Shown: one piece after another, positions 51,754 to 61,573 of the stretch
Layout of the letters: every line of letters begins with the position of its first letter
Numbering within the stretch: the stretch's first letter is position 1
Origin: Virgibacillus halotolerans
Lineage (GTDB): Bacteria; Bacillota; Bacilli; Bacillales; Amphibacillaceae
DNA: 64,000 bases
Reading direction: 5' to 3'
NCBI RefSeq assembly: GCF_016908515.1
Contig: NZ_JAFBEA010000013.1
Location: 1 to 64,000 of the forward strand
Made by a program: the position numbers and the translations under genes
Notes under the pieces: generated by a model
The model's input: only the letters and a program-made list of their open reading frames with translations
Databases searched by the model: none
What the model was told of the DNA's origin: nothing

Positions 51754-53427
51754 TTATTTATTGAGTACTGCTGTCTTTGAATCGTGCTTATAATAATCAA
51801 AGTGTAAAGCGTCTAGCGGTTTGCGTCCAAGAATCAGGTCTGCTGCTCTTTCGGCTAGCATTAACACTGGAGCGTGTATATTTCCATTTGTAACGTATGG
51901 CATTACGGATGCATCTACTACACGGATGTTTTCTAAACCATGTATTTTCATTGTGTTCGGATCCACTACAGACATTGGATCAGAGGCATCTCCCATTTTT
52001 GCTGTTCCACATGGATGAAGTGCTGTTTCTGCATCGTTTCGAACCCACTCTATAATTTCTTCATCTGTTTGTACAGATTGGCCTGGTGAAATTTCACCTG
52101 TATTATAAGGTGCTAGAGCTGGTTGAGAAATAATTTCTCGTGTAATTCTAACAGCTTCTATCCATTCTCTTCGGTCTTGATCAGTAGAGAGATAGTTATA
52201 TACCATACTAGGATGCTGCGAAGGGTCCTTGGATTTAATTTTAAGTGATCCACGAGCATCCGAATACATTGGGCCTACATGGACTTGGAAGCCATGTGGT
52301 GTATCTGCCTTTTTTCCATCGTAACGTACAGCTAGAGGCAAGAAATGATACATCAAATTCGGGTACGTGCAATCTTCATTAGAGCGTATAAATCCGCCAC
52401 CTTCGAAATGGCTGCTTGCTGCAGGTCCTTTTCGTTGTAACATCCATTGTAAGCCGATCCATGGCATTTTTAATTTATTTAAGCTAGGCTGTTCTGAAAC
52501 CGGCTGAGGACATGCATGCTGAATATATACCTCTAAATGGTCTTGTAAGTTTTCACCTACACCTGGAAGATGGACAACTGGATCAATATCTAAACTTTTA
52601 AGATATTCTGCATCTCCGACACCTGACAATTGCAATAATTGAGGTGTATTGATCGCGCCGCCAGCAAGTACAATTTCCTCAGCATATACTTCTTTTATTA
52701 TTTTACCTCTCCGGTATGTAACACTTTTTGCTTTTGTTCCTTCAAAATTGATTTTTGTTACAAAAGCTAGTGTTTCAATATCTAGATTGTCTCGCTTTTT
52801 CGCCGGATCTAAATAAGCATGCGAAGCGGATAGTCTTTTTCCATTATAAATATGACGGTCGAATGGGCCAAATCCTTCTTGTTTATAACTGTTCACATCA
52901 GATGTGCGAGAGTAACCAGCTTCCTCTCCTGCCTCAAAGAACGCATTAAATAAAGGATTAGTAGCTGGACCTCTTGTTAATTTGATTGGACCATCATGCC
53001 CGCGATTTTTGTCACCAGGCGAGTCAATCGCATTTTCCAATTTTTTAAAGTAAGGGAGAACATGTGCATAGTCCCATGATTCCATTCCTTTATCAGCCCC
53101 CCAACGTTCATAGTCCATTGGATTTCCTCGTTGGTAAATCATTCCGTTAATCGAGCTTGATCCACCCAATACTTTTCCACGAGCGTGAGCAATACGTCTG
53201 CCATTCATATATGGCTCAGGATCAGATTTATAACCCCAGTCATATAAAGGATTACCAGCAGGGAACATTAAAGCTGCAGGCATTTGGATAAATAGATCCC
53301 AAGGGTAGTCACTTCTTCCTGCCTCTAAAATAAGAACGCTTTTCGTGCCGTCTTCGCTTAATCGGTTTCCAAGTATAGAACCAGCACTTCCTCCACCAAC
53401 TACAATATAATCATAATGTTTCTTCAT
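51754..53427 (-). CDS. betA: Choline dehydrogenase-type GMC oxidoreductase
   Basis: BetA oxidises choline to betaine aldehyde with FAD, and can often carry it on to betaine. The 557-residue protein has the N-terminal FAD motif [15 protein letters not shown] at residue 10, GMC signature 1 ([18 protein letters not shown] near 80), signature 2 ([16 protein letters not shown] near 256) and the C-terminal HPCGTAKMG with the VTNGNIHAP catalytic His/Asn region. I chose ATG at 53427, after GGAGGTT; the open frame extends 10 codons further. Upstream on the same strand are a small membrane protein gene and a broken betB. Confidence 0.9.
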   Translation of the reverse strand: MKKHYDYIVVGGGSAGSILGNRLSEDGTKSVLILEAGRSDYPWDLFIQMPAALMFPAGNPLYDWGYKSDPEPYMNGRRIAHARGKVLGGSSSINGMIYQRGNPMDYERWGADKGMESWDYAHVLPYFKKLENAIDSPGDKNRGHDGPIKLTRGPATNPLFNAFFEAGEEAGYSRTSDVNSYKQEGFGPFDRHIYNGKRLSASHAYLDPAKKRDNLDIETLAFVTKINFEGTKAKSVTYRRGKIIKEVYAEEIVLAGGAINTPQLLQLSGVGDAEYLKSLDIDPVVHLPGVGENLQDHLEVYIQHACPQPVSEQPSLNKLKMPWIGLQWMLQRKGPAASSHFEGGGFIRSNEDCTYPNLMYHFLPLAVRYDGKKADTPHGFQVHVGPMYSDARGSLKIKSKDPSQHPSMVYNYLSTDQDRREWIEAVRITREIISQPALAPYNTGEISPGQSVQTDEEIIEWVRNDAETALHPCGTAKMGDASDPMSVVDPNTMKIHGLENIRVVDASVMPYVTNGNIHAPVLMLAERAADLILGRKPLDALHFDYYKHDSKTAVLNK

Positions 53428-53504
53428 ATTTACAACCTCCATACACACTACATTCATTATTATTTAAAAAATGAATGTGATCGTTTCATCATATTATTTG
53501 TCTT

Positions 53505-53678
53505 TTATTTATATTGGTTTTGATTCTCTTTCCAATCGGTTAAAATATTCTTGAATTCATATATTTTGTTTAATGTATCTTCATTTATCGTGTTTGAAAC
53601 TGCCTTTCTTGATCGAGGCGAAAATAAGAAAATAGATATAATCGCTACAAGTCCATATAGAACTATGTTCTTCTTCAT
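53505..53678 (-). CDS. Small membrane-anchored protein, unknown function
   Basis: This 57-residue protein is not one I recognise. It has a basic start and one hydrophobic segment (MKKNIVLYGLVAIISIFLFS), followed by a polar, charged tail rich in Asn, Lys and Glu that ends KENQNQYK. AAGGAGTG is spaced ideally before its ATG, the strongest reason to accept it. It lies between betB and betA on the same strand, so it is probably cotranscribed. The topology would put the tail on one side of the membrane. It may be a choline-locus accessory protein or a small stress peptide. Confidence 0.65.
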   Translation of the reverse strand: MKKNIVLYGLVAIISIFLFSPRSRKAVSNTINEDTLNKIYEFKNILTDWKENQNQYK

Positions 53679-53855
53679 AAAAACACTCCTTGATTTTTGT
53701 CGCTTTATTTTGATAGCTGTTGCTGTAGTTTAAAATGTATGAATGTCCAATTGACTGTATATCCTTGTGCCTCACCTTGCGATATTGTAAAACTGAACTT
53801 TAGTTACATTATTATGGTGTATTAAGATCAGGATTTAGTTGAAATGGTCCCTCAT

Positions 53856-54578
53856 TTATTTCGAAGCCCCAAACCAGTTCATTTTTTCAGGTTGCAGATT
53901 TGTAAAGATATGCTTCCGTTCTTGATATTCTTCTAGTCCAGTTGTTCCTAGTTCACGACCAAAACCAGATTGTTTATATCCGCCCCATGGAGCTTGCGGG
54001 AAATAATTATTGACATCGTTTATCCAAACTGTTCCCATAGGCATTCTTTTTGCACAACGCGCTGCTTTTGCAATGTCTTGTGTCCAAACGCCACCAGATA
54101 ATTCATAGATGGAGTCATTGGCTAGTTTTATTGCTTCCTCTTCTGATGTGAACCGTTCTACTGTTATAACTGGTCCAAATCCTTCATCTTGTACAAGCGC
54201 CGGGGCTAATTTCCAGGATGCTTGCAATAGTGGATAATTCCAAGGCGTAATTTATGCACATACACCTATTGGCTCACGAACAACTCGGCTTTCTTCTAAT
54301 GTTTTTCCAGTATCAATCGTTTCGAGCCTGGCTAGTTCCTCTTGATTAAGTTCAATTAAATCAGCAATTTTGCGAACTATCTTTGTACGTTCAATCGTTG
54401 GGTGTGTACTCCAATCTCCATTATCAAATGCCTTTCTTGCAGAAGTAATAGCATCTGTTTCATCGCTTTCTGTAACAACAGCAATAACTTCCTGATTAAA
54501 AGGATTGATGATAGAACGGACAGTGCCAGAAGCAGCTGTTTTCCATTTACCATCGATGTATTGTTTTTTTACTTCCAT
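53856..54578 (-). pseudogene. betB: Betaine aldehyde dehydrogenase, broken
   Basis: Two open segments in one frame match the two ends of an aldehyde dehydrogenase of about 490 residues. The N-terminal part (54252-54578) runs from MEVKKQYIDGKWK to EPIGVCA and stops at TAA where functional enzymes have EPIGVCGQITPWNYP; the frame continues after the stop with ITPWNYPLLQASWKLAPAL. It then jumps to VQDEGFGPVITVERF, near residue 380 of the family. About 230-260 residues with the catalytic Cys and Glu are missing, in frame. The C-terminal part keeps PWGGYKQSGFGRELG. The gene cannot encode an active enzyme. AAGGAGAAGGAG precedes its start. Confidence 0.93.
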
Positions 54579-54641
54579 CGCTCCTTCTCCTTTTATTAAA
54601 TTAAGTTTATTAAATTAAAATTTAACATTAAGAATAGATAT

Positions 54642-54670
54642 AACCTATCATGACGAAATAAAAAAGTCAA
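54642..54670 (-). promoter_or_regulatory. Candidate betB-betA promoter
   Basis: On the minus strand TTGACT (54670-54665) and TAGGTT (54647-54642) are 17 bases apart with an extended -10 TGA. Confidence 0.5.
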
Positions 54671-54970
54671 AGAGAAGAACAGAAAGTAGGAAGGAAACTC
54701 AAAAATAAACGGTTCGGAGCGTGATCTTTAATTCATGTCATACCTTATGATTGGAAACTAGAGAATATTTCCTCTAAAAAGATAAATAATTCGAGTAAAA
54801 TTTAAAATAATTTTCATTCAAATTAAGCTGTTATTCGCGAAAAATGACCATAATTGATACTTTAAGACGAATAACTATGTATATCTGAGTATACCATGAT
54901 GTATATATTGCTTACTCAAGTATACTTGTAAACGCAAAGCAGCTAGGGATTACTTGCCAAAAAAGGTGGC
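54671..54970. promoter_or_regulatory. Divergent regulatory region with palindromic site
   Basis: This AT-rich stretch separates the bet genes from the transporter operon. CAAGTATACTTG (54917-54928) is a perfect 12-base palindrome. A related AGTATAC lies at about 54888-54896 (TGAGTATACC). A TAGTAT-containing inverted repeat occurs in the gbsR promoter at 61647-61664. These are candidate operators for the locus regulator. Confidence 0.4.
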
Positions 54971-54999
54971 TTGACATTGGTTCGAGGCTTCGATAATGT
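54971..54999 (+). promoter_or_regulatory. Candidate promoter of the HAD-ugp operon
   Basis: Consensus TTGACA (54971-54976) is present. The -10 may be GATAAT (54992-54997, 15-base spacing) or TAATGT (54994-54999, 17-base spacing). Confidence 0.5.
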
Positions 55000-55098
55000 A
55001 AGCATATAAAATTTATTTACAATATTTAATAATTATTTAATATTGTTAAGGGGTTGAATACAGGTAAGGTTATTAACTAAACTTTGGGGGGTGAAAAA

Positions 55099-55854
55099 GT
55101 GGCTCATATCTATCTAGACCAGGAAAGCTATGATGTAGATGGTATTCTTTTCGATAAAGATGGTACACTGCTTGATTTCCGTTCGTTATGGATTGATTGG
55201 TCTAAAGATATCATTCTCCATATTTGTTCGGAAATAAAAATAGGTGATGATCAAGAAAAACAACTATCTGCTTCAATTGGAGTAGATTGGGAGACTGGAA
55301 ACTGGGACGTGAAAGGGCCTCTTGCAATCGGCACGACGCAGGATTTGATTGCTATATTAGCTCATCAACTCTATCAAGCTAATATACCTTGGAACACTGC
55401 TTTTGCACTGGTCACAAATGTATTTACAAAGGTAAATAAAAAGGATAGCTGGAAAAATCGTGTGAAAGAGGTGCCAGGTTTGATTCGTTTTTTGAAAAGG
55501 TGTAGGAATCATCAGTTGAAGTTAGGGGTGGTGACTTCTGATGATTATAGTCATGCCGTACAACATCTCAAATCATTAGAAATTGATTCCTTTTTTACAG
55601 CCATTATTGGTGGTGATCAAGTGACCCGAGGAAAACCTTTTCCAGAGGCAGCTGAAAAAGCTTGCGAAAAAATGGGTCTAAATCCTCGACGTTCTATAGT
55701 TGTCGGGGATTCCGATGGTGACATGATCCTTGGTAATAATATTGGGTCAAAAGCGAATGTCGGTATTATTCAAGAATCAAATGAAACAGATCACTTTTTA
55801 CATGCAGATCATTTGATACATACATATGATGCTATTTCACTGGATAATAGCTGA
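55099..55854 (+). CDS. HAD-family phosphatase
   Basis: It is a haloacid-dehalogenase hydrolase, likely a small-molecule phosphatase. The 251-residue protein has motif I FDKDGTLLD near residue 18 (nucleophile D and general acid D), motif II VVTSDD near 151, motif III Lys in RGKPFPEAA near 178 and motif IV VVGDSDGDM near 202, with a helical C1-type cap (about 30-120). It is close to phosphoglycolate-phosphatase-like enzymes. I chose GTG 55099, after GGGGGGTG; TTG 55084 is upstream of the ribosome binding site. It heads the operon with the Ugp-type transporter, so its substrate may be the phosphate ester imported or released there. Confidence 0.85.
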   Translation: MAHIYLDQESYDVDGILFDKDGTLLDFRSLWIDWSKDIILHICSEIKIGDDQEKQLSASIGVDWETGNWDVKGPLAIGTTQDLIAILAHQLYQANIPWNTAFALVTNVFTKVNKKDSWKNRVKEVPGLIRFLKRCRNHQLKLGVVTSDDYSHAVQHLKSLEIDSFFTAIIGGDQVTRGKPFPEAAEKACEKMGLNPRRSIVVGDSDGDMILGNNIGSKANVGIIQESNETDHFLHADHLIHTYDAISLDNS

Positions 55855-55970
55855 TCATTTCCGGATACAGAATGTCATTAGATGTGGCAAATGATATCTA
55901 TATAAAGAGAATGAAACAGATATGAAATTTTATTAGAAGAATAGAAGGATTAGAAAGGTGAGACGGATAC

Positions 55971-57056
55971 GTGCCTAAAATTAAAATGACAAGCATTAAA
56001 AAAAAGTACGATAATAAAGGTGAAGAAGTCATCCATGATTTTAATTTGGATATTGAAGAAAATGAATTTATCGTATTTGTCGGTCCCTCTGGTTGTGGAA
56101 AGTCAACTACGCTACGAATGATAGCGGGGCTTGAAAGCATTACAAGCGGCGAGCTTTGGATGGATGGTAAGTTGGTCAATGATGTGCAAGCAAAAGATCG
56201 GGATATTGCAATGGTATTTCAAAACTATGCTTTGTTCCCGCATTATAATGTTTACGATAACATTGCATTTGGTTTGAAAATGAAGAAATATAAGCGCAGT
56301 TTTATCAAAGAACGTGTGGAACAAGCAGCGGAGATTCTTGGTTTAACGAAATATTTGAAGCGCAAACCTAAAGACCTTTCTGGCGGGCAGCGTCAAAGAG
56401 TTGCATTAGGCAGGGCTATCGTACGGGATGCTCATATTTTTCTAATGGATGAACCATTATCTAATTTGGATGCTAAATTGCGTATTCAAATGCGGAAAGA
56501 GATTATCAATTTGCACCGGCGATTGGGTACAACAACAATTTATGTGACACATGACCAAACGGAGGCAATGACAATGGCTTCCAGGATTGTTGTTCTGAAT
56601 GATGGATATATCGAACAGATTGGTACCCCAGAGCAAGTGTACAATAACCCACAGTCAAAATTTGTTGCTGAATTTATGGGTTCACCACCGATGAACTTCT
56701 TGGAAGGGTCAGTGAAAGGAAACCAATTAATGTTGGATTCGGGGGAAGTGCTCGGAGAACTTTCACAATCAATTGGTGATGTGGAAAAGGTCGACATCGG
56801 TATTCGATCAGAAAATATTGATATTGCTGCGCATGATACCGGGATTAACATGACAGTTAATCATGTGGAATTGATGGGAGCGGATTTACATATCCATGGA
56901 AATGCAGATGGAAAAGAAATAGTAATCCGTGTAGTACCAAGTGAGAAGGTAGCTGTAAATGAGCAGGTATCCTTGAGGGTGAATATTGACATGGTCCATC
57001 TTTTTGATGCAAATACTGGGAAGGCGCTGTTTGACAGAGAGAAGGTGAATGCATGA
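55971..57056 (+). CDS. ABC transporter ATPase, UgpC/MsmX type
   Basis: This is the energising ATPase of a CUT1-family (sugar and glycerol-phosphate type) importer. The 361-residue protein has Walker A GPSGCGKST near 38, Q-loop VFQNYALFPH, LSGGQRQRVALGRA, Walker B FLMDEPLSNLD, H-loop VTHDQ and a C-terminal OB/TOBE domain (235-361), typical of UgpC and MalK. It starts with GTG. Its stop overlaps the permease ATG (57053). Confidence 0.92.
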   Translation: MPKIKMTSIKKKYDNKGEEVIHDFNLDIEENEFIVFVGPSGCGKSTTLRMIAGLESITSGELWMDGKLVNDVQAKDRDIAMVFQNYALFPHYNVYDNIAFGLKMKKYKRSFIKERVEQAAEILGLTKYLKRKPKDLSGGQRQRVALGRAIVRDAHIFLMDEPLSNLDAKLRIQMRKEIINLHRRLGTTTIYVTHDQTEAMTMASRIVVLNDGYIEQIGTPEQVYNNPQSKFVAEFMGSPPMNFLEGSVKGNQLMLDSGEVLGELSQSIGDVEKVDIGIRSENIDIAAHDTGINMTVNHVELMGADLHIHGNADGKEIVIRVVPSEKVAVNEQVSLRVNIDMVHLFDANTGKALFDREKVNA

Positions 57057-57925
57057 TCCGGCTGAAAAAAGCAGGAAAGCTATTTATTTTCCTTGGCATT
57101 CCCATGATTCCGTTAATAGTGTTTTGGTTTGTTCCAATGATTGTTTCTTTGTGGCTGAGTCTTACAGATTGGGATTATATTAGTCCGACTTTTAATTATG
57201 TAGGGATGGACAATTATACATATGCCTTTACAAGCGATGATTTTTATCAAGCCTTGAAAAATACTGTTGTTTTTGGTGTTTTCACGGTGGTTCCAACCAT
57301 CATCATTGGTCTTTTGTTGGCAATGCTGCTCCGAGAGGGACTGAAAGGGATCACCTTTTTCAGATCACTTATGTTTTCTCCATGGATTACACCAATGGTA
57401 GCTATGTCCATTGTTTGGGCTTGGATCTATGAGCCTGATATTGGGTTGTTAAATCAGGTACTAGGGTGGCTACACCTTCCTCAACCAGAATGGTTGCACA
57501 GTTCAAGTAGTGCATTATGGTCTATCATCATCGTTACAGTATGGAAAAATGCGGGGTGGGCCATGTTGTTTTATTCGGATGCACTGCAAAAGATACCCCG
57601 TGATTTGTATGAAGTGAGCAATCTTGAGGGTTCTTCTTGGTGGCAGAAAATGAGGACGGTTGTTATTCCGCTTGTTTCGCCCACAACATTGTTTTTGGGG
57701 ATTATGTTAGCAATTGAATCTATTCAAGCATATGACCAAATTCAGGTTATGACACAAGGCGGGCCTTCTGGAAGTACAAGAACACTTCTGTACATGTATT
57801 ATCAAATGGCTTTTGAACAGTTCAATATGGGACAGGCAACTGCGATTTCAACCATCATCGTTATTATTACAGGGATCTTGGCATTGACGATGTTTTATGC
57901 ATCAAAACGCTGGGTTCATTATTAG
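57053..57925 (+). CDS. ABC transporter permease, UgpA/MalF type
   Basis: The 290-residue permease has six membrane segments and the EAA loop (DLYEVSNLEGSSWWQKMRTVVIPLVSP near residue 184), with conserved Gly, that docks the ATPase. It lacks the extra N-terminal domain of E. coli MalF. Together with the next gene it forms the heterodimeric channel of the CUT1 importer. Confidence 0.9.
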   Translation: MIRLKKAGKLFIFLGIPMIPLIVFWFVPMIVSLWLSLTDWDYISPTFNYVGMDNYTYAFTSDDFYQALKNTVVFGVFTVVPTIIIGLLLAMLLREGLKGITFFRSLMFSPWITPMVAMSIVWAWIYEPDIGLLNQVLGWLHLPQPEWLHSSSSALWSIIIVTVWKNAGWAMLFYSDALQKIPRDLYEVSNLEGSSWWQKMRTVVIPLVSPTTLFLGIMLAIESIQAYDQIQVMTQGGPSGSTRTLLYMYYQMAFEQFNMGQATAISTIIVIITGILALTMFYASKRWVHY

Positions 57926-57940
57926 GGAGGGAATAACAAT

Positions 57941-58783
57941 ATGCAAAATAATAAAAAATCCAATCTGAAGCAATTTGGTTTCTATCTGTTATTAACCATC
58001 CTCGGAATCTTGATGGTGTTCCCTTTGATTTGGATGTTATTAAGTGCTCTAAAATCACCGGGTGAAATTTTCGCAGTCCCTTTAAAATGGTTACCAGAAG
58101 TAGCGCAGTGGGGAAACTTTAAAGAAGCATTAGAGTTGGCTCCCTTTGGATTGTATATTTTTAATAGTACCTTTACGGCACTGGTCATTGTTATTTTTCA
58201 ATTCGTTTTATCCTGTATGATTGCGTACGCGCTGACGCAGATGAAATTCAAGGGACGGACACTCGTTTTTAATCTTATTTTGATTACATATATGCTTCCA
58301 ACTGAAGCGACATATGTGCCAAGTTACACAATCGTAGCAAAGATGGGGCTTCTGGATACACTCTCGGGTGTCATCATATCAAATATAGCCAGCGTGTTCA
58401 CTATCTTCTTGTTGCGTCAAGCGTTTATGCAAGTGCCTAAGGATACAATCGAGGCTGCTCGTGCATATGGTGCTGGTGACTTTACAATTTTATGGAAAAT
58501 TATGATTCCAATGAGTAAATCAACTATTTTTGTGGTCAGTCTAATCAGTTTTGTCAAAATGTATAATAACTATTTATGGCCATCGCTTATCGTCAAAAGT
58601 GAAAAAAATTATCTTATTACGGTTGGATTGAATAAGTTTTTTACCTCGCAGGGATCATTTGCAGACAAGTGGCCATTAATTATGAGCGCGAATGTGCTAT
58701 CTGTCATTCCTTTACTGATTCTGTTTATCATTTTACATAAATGGTTTATAAAAGGCATTGGTGATACTGGATTAAAAGGTTAA
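57941..58783 (+). CDS. ABC transporter permease, UgpE/MalG type
   Basis: The 280-residue permease has six membrane segments and the EAA loop EAARAYGAGDFTILWKIMIPMSKS near residue 168. MLPTEATYVPSY near 110 is typical of the MalG/UgpE branch. The start follows GGGAGGG, 15 bases after its partner. Confidence 0.9.
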   Translation: MQNNKKSNLKQFGFYLLLTILGILMVFPLIWMLLSALKSPGEIFAVPLKWLPEVAQWGNFKEALELAPFGLYIFNSTFTALVIVIFQFVLSCMIAYALTQMKFKGRTLVFNLILITYMLPTEATYVPSYTIVAKMGLLDTLSGVIISNIASVFTIFLLRQAFMQVPKDTIEAARAYGAGDFTILWKIMIPMSKSTIFVVSLISFVKMYNNYLWPSLIVKSEKNYLITVGLNKFFTSQGSFADKWPLIMSANVLSVIPLLILFIILHKWFIKGIGDTGLKG

Positions 58784-58815
58784 AAACAATATAACAATAA
58801 TATGGGGGAATAAAC

Positions 58816-60105
58816 ATGAAAAAGTATCTTTCAAGGTTTGGTTTGTTGCTTGTTTTGGCTTTGGTTTTATCTGCTTGTTCAGTCGATGAATCAAGTGGTG
58901 ATGGTAAAGTAGAAGTTGAATTTTGGTATGGGCTAGGAAGTGAAGCAGATACGAAAATGAAAGAACTCATCAGTGATTTTAACAATCAGCATGATGATAT
59001 TGAAGTAGTTGCGGTACCACAGGCTGATTACGATGAAACATATGAAAAATTGCAGGCGGCCATTGCTTCAAATACGGCACCAGGGGTGTTTATAGCTGAG
59101 CTCAACCCGTTGACCGATTTAGCGAAAAAGGAAGCGATTGAACCTTTAGACGCTTATATAGAAAATGATGACAATTATGATGAAGATGACTTCTTGGAGG
59201 CGCTGCTCAAGCCAGGTGAAATCGATGGCTCATTATATGCCATTCCTGGTTATGGAACAACGCAAGTGATGTATTATCGAAAAGATATCTATGAAGATGT
59301 AGGAATTGATCCAGAAGAAGCTTATTCAACTTGGGAAAACCTTGCTGATGCTTCGAAAAAACTGAAAGATAGTGGAGAAGTAGATTATGGACACTTGCCG
59401 ATGTGGAAGGCAGATAATTTAATCGACCTTGTGCTTAGTAATGGTGGAGCTATCTTAAATGACGATGAGACAGAAGTATTAATTGATAGTCCTGAGTGGA
59501 TTGAAGCATGGGAGTTCATACGGAAGCAAATACATGAGGAAGAAACGATGAAAGTAAACTCTGGTGGACAAGGCTGGGAATATTGGTATAAGACAATTGA
59601 CCAAGTAATGAATGGCTCCGCAGCAGGATATACAGGTTCATCCGGAGATAAAGGGGACCTCGATTTTGATGTTATGGATTCCCTGCCACAGCCTGGTTTA
59701 AATGGTAATGAAGGTAAGCCTCGGGTAAATGGCCTGTATATGGCGATACCAGAAGGAATCAGTGATGAAGAAAAAGATGCAGCATATGAATGGATAAGCT
59801 ACTTTTCAAGTAGTGAGGTCAATGCGGATTGGTCAAAAACAATTGGTTATGTCCCTGTCCGGGAGTCCACTACCGAAGAAGAAGTGTATGCTGATTTTGT
59901 AGAAGAAAATCCGTATGCTAATGTACCTTACGAACAAGCTTTGACTGCTAATCCAGAGTTTCTTGATCCTACAGGTGGAAAGATTTTAGATGCTTTATCG
60001 ATTGCAACAGATAAGGTGGAGATAGAAAATATACCGGCAGAAGAAGCATTGAAAAAAGCAAAAGAAGATGCTCAAGCGGCACTTGATGACGTGAATAATA
60101 AATAA
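58816..60105 (+). CDS. Extracellular solute-binding lipoprotein, UgpB-like
   Basis: This is the membrane-tethered binding protein of the CUT1 importer. The 429-residue protein has a lipoprotein signal (MKKYLSRFGLLLVLALVLSAC, lipobox LSAC, Cys21) and a family 1 binding fold: VEFWYGLGSEADTKMKELISDFN near 35, and YAIPGYGTTQVMYYRKDIYEDVG near 137. It is very acidic, as in halotolerant species. It has many tryptophans (for instance GWEYWYKT near 254), which could suit a cation-pi pocket, but the ligand cannot be read from sequence. The UgpB-like context favours a phosphate ester. Confidence 0.88.
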   Translation: MKKYLSRFGLLLVLALVLSACSVDESSGDGKVEVEFWYGLGSEADTKMKELISDFNNQHDDIEVVAVPQADYDETYEKLQAAIASNTAPGVFIAELNPLTDLAKKEAIEPLDAYIENDDNYDEDDFLEALLKPGEIDGSLYAIPGYGTTQVMYYRKDIYEDVGIDPEEAYSTWENLADASKKLKDSGEVDYGHLPMWKADNLIDLVLSNGGAILNDDETEVLIDSPEWIEAWEFIRKQIHEEETMKVNSGGQGWEYWYKTIDQVMNGSAAGYTGSSGDKGDLDFDVMDSLPQPGLNGNEGKPRVNGLYMAIPEGISDEEKDAAYEWISYFSSSEVNADWSKTIGYVPVRESTTEEEVYADFVEENPYANVPYEQALTANPEFLDPTGGKILDALSIATDKVEIENIPAEEALKKAKEDAQAALDDVNNK

Positions 60106-60122
60106 ATTGAGGTGACTAACTG

Positions 60123-61568
60123 ATGATAGGGGAACTACTAAATCAAAAAGTAACAAGTCATGAATCAGGGAAGTATCTAAATGAAGAATATGTCATTACG
60201 GTTCCTGAGGGTGTTACATCGCTGCATTTTGATGCTCAAGTAGATAAGGCTGTGTGGCTTACATGTATGGTATATGATGAACAGAAAAATTTACGAGCAC
60301 AGCTTTTGCGAGCGGGTGAATCAGGATCAATTCTTATTCATGAACAAGCGGATCTAAGTAGCCCGTATACCATTTCGGGCTCGATTCAGTCCGGAAAATG
60401 GATCATTGATATGACAGTATTGAGTAGAACGGAAATTTCAACCAATGAAAGTTGGTGTGAAATAATCGTTTGTTCAGATCAAGGAACTAGGAATGAAAAA
60501 GAAATTGATACCTTGATATGGAACGATGAAAATGAAACAGATTTTTCCTTAACAGGTTTTGATAATCAACAGGTGTTCCAAAGTGAAAAAAAGTGGTATA
60601 AAGGTGATTTTCACACTCATACCACTTACACAGATGGAGAAATGAGCCGAGAAGAAAATATAGAAATGACGAAAAAGCAATGCTTGGACTTCTTTGTGGC
60701 AACCGATCATAATATTGTGCCGACTTCCTGGTTTGCGAAAACAGATACACTTGTCATTCCTGGTACTGAAGTAACATCCACACTGGGTCATTTTAATATT
60801 ATTAACCCGAATACATCTCCATTCGTAAAGAATCGAGTACGTGATATGTATAATGAAGAAGGAACAAATCAAATTATTGCACAAGACTATGGCGATGCTT
60901 TGGTCTCAATTAATCATCCATTTCTTAAAGGTTGCCCGTGGCTATATAAAGATACAGATTTAAAAAACATTGATACGCTTGAAATCATTAATGACCCTAC
61001 ATATCCAGATAATCTCGAGGCGATAGAGCAAGCACTTATTGCGTGGGATTTATTATTAAATGACGGATACCAAATTACTGGAATTGGTGGTTCAGATTCA
61101 CATTTACGTCCTGATGACCACTATGAGGGAAGTACAGAACCTTCCTTGATAGGAGATCCAGGAACATTTGTGCACTGTGACCGGTTGACTGCACATAATA
61201 TTATGGACAGTGTTCGTAAAGGATATGTGACTGTATCAAGGGGGGGATTCATCAATATAACGGATGGAGAATGCTTGCCAGGTGAGAAAAGTTTGTTTCA
61301 AAAAGGAAATATTTATGCCAGTGTAGATACAAATGAAGATGTCTATATCGAATGGATTGTTGATGGGGAAATAATGAAAAAAGAAAACAAATCCTCTGAT
61401 TCCTATTCATTTCATTTTCATGAAAATGAGTATCATTGGATACGTGTTGATATACGCTATCCTGATGGAAGTCTTTATGGATTTACGAATCCGGTTTATT
61501 TTGGGGAAAAGCAACCTCAAATGAAGACGTGGAATGAAATATTGAAGCAAATGGATATAAAGGTATAA
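60123..61568 (+). CDS. PHP-domain metallohydrolase, CehA/McbA type, three domains
   Basis: The 481-residue cytosolic protein (no signal peptide) has a PHP metal-dependent hydrolase core from about 156 to 380. Ligands are visible: HTH at 164-166, D171, DHN at 195-197, GTE at 214-216, NHP at 264-266 and GSDSH at 323-327. Beta-rich regions flank it: residues 1-150 with no family I recognise, and 380-470 resembling the carbohydrate-binding-like C-terminal domain found in CehA relatives. PHP enzymes cleave phosphoesters or related bonds. It is the last gene of the HAD-ugp operon, so it may hydrolyse an imported phosphodiester. Confidence 0.83.
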   Translation: MIGELLNQKVTSHESGKYLNEEYVITVPEGVTSLHFDAQVDKAVWLTCMVYDEQKNLRAQLLRAGESGSILIHEQADLSSPYTISGSIQSGKWIIDMTVLSRTEISTNESWCEIIVCSDQGTRNEKEIDTLIWNDENETDFSLTGFDNQQVFQSEKKWYKGDFHTHTTYTDGEMSREENIEMTKKQCLDFFVATDHNIVPTSWFAKTDTLVIPGTEVTSTLGHFNIINPNTSPFVKNRVRDMYNEEGTNQIIAQDYGDALVSINHPFLKGCPWLYKDTDLKNIDTLEIINDPTYPDNLEAIEQALIAWDLLLNDGYQITGIGGSDSHLRPDDHYEGSTEPSLIGDPGTFVHCDRLTAHNIMDSVRKGYVTVSRGGFINITDGECLPGEKSLFQKGNIYASVDTNEDVYIEWIVDGEIMKKENKSSDSYSFHFHENEYHWIRVDIRYPDGSLYGFTNPVYFGEKQPQMKTWNEILKQMDIKV

Positions 61569-61573
61569 AGTAA

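Noticed and set aside
53551-53733. 60-residue plus-strand open frame
   Set aside because: It is the antisense of the better supported 57-residue minus-strand gene at 53505-53678 and lacks a ribosome binding site.
53856-54227. Two separate small aldehyde-dehydrogenase-like genes instead of one broken gene
   Set aside because: Both parts lie in one frame with family sequence continuing between them, and neither has the catalytic residues; the second has no ribosome binding site.
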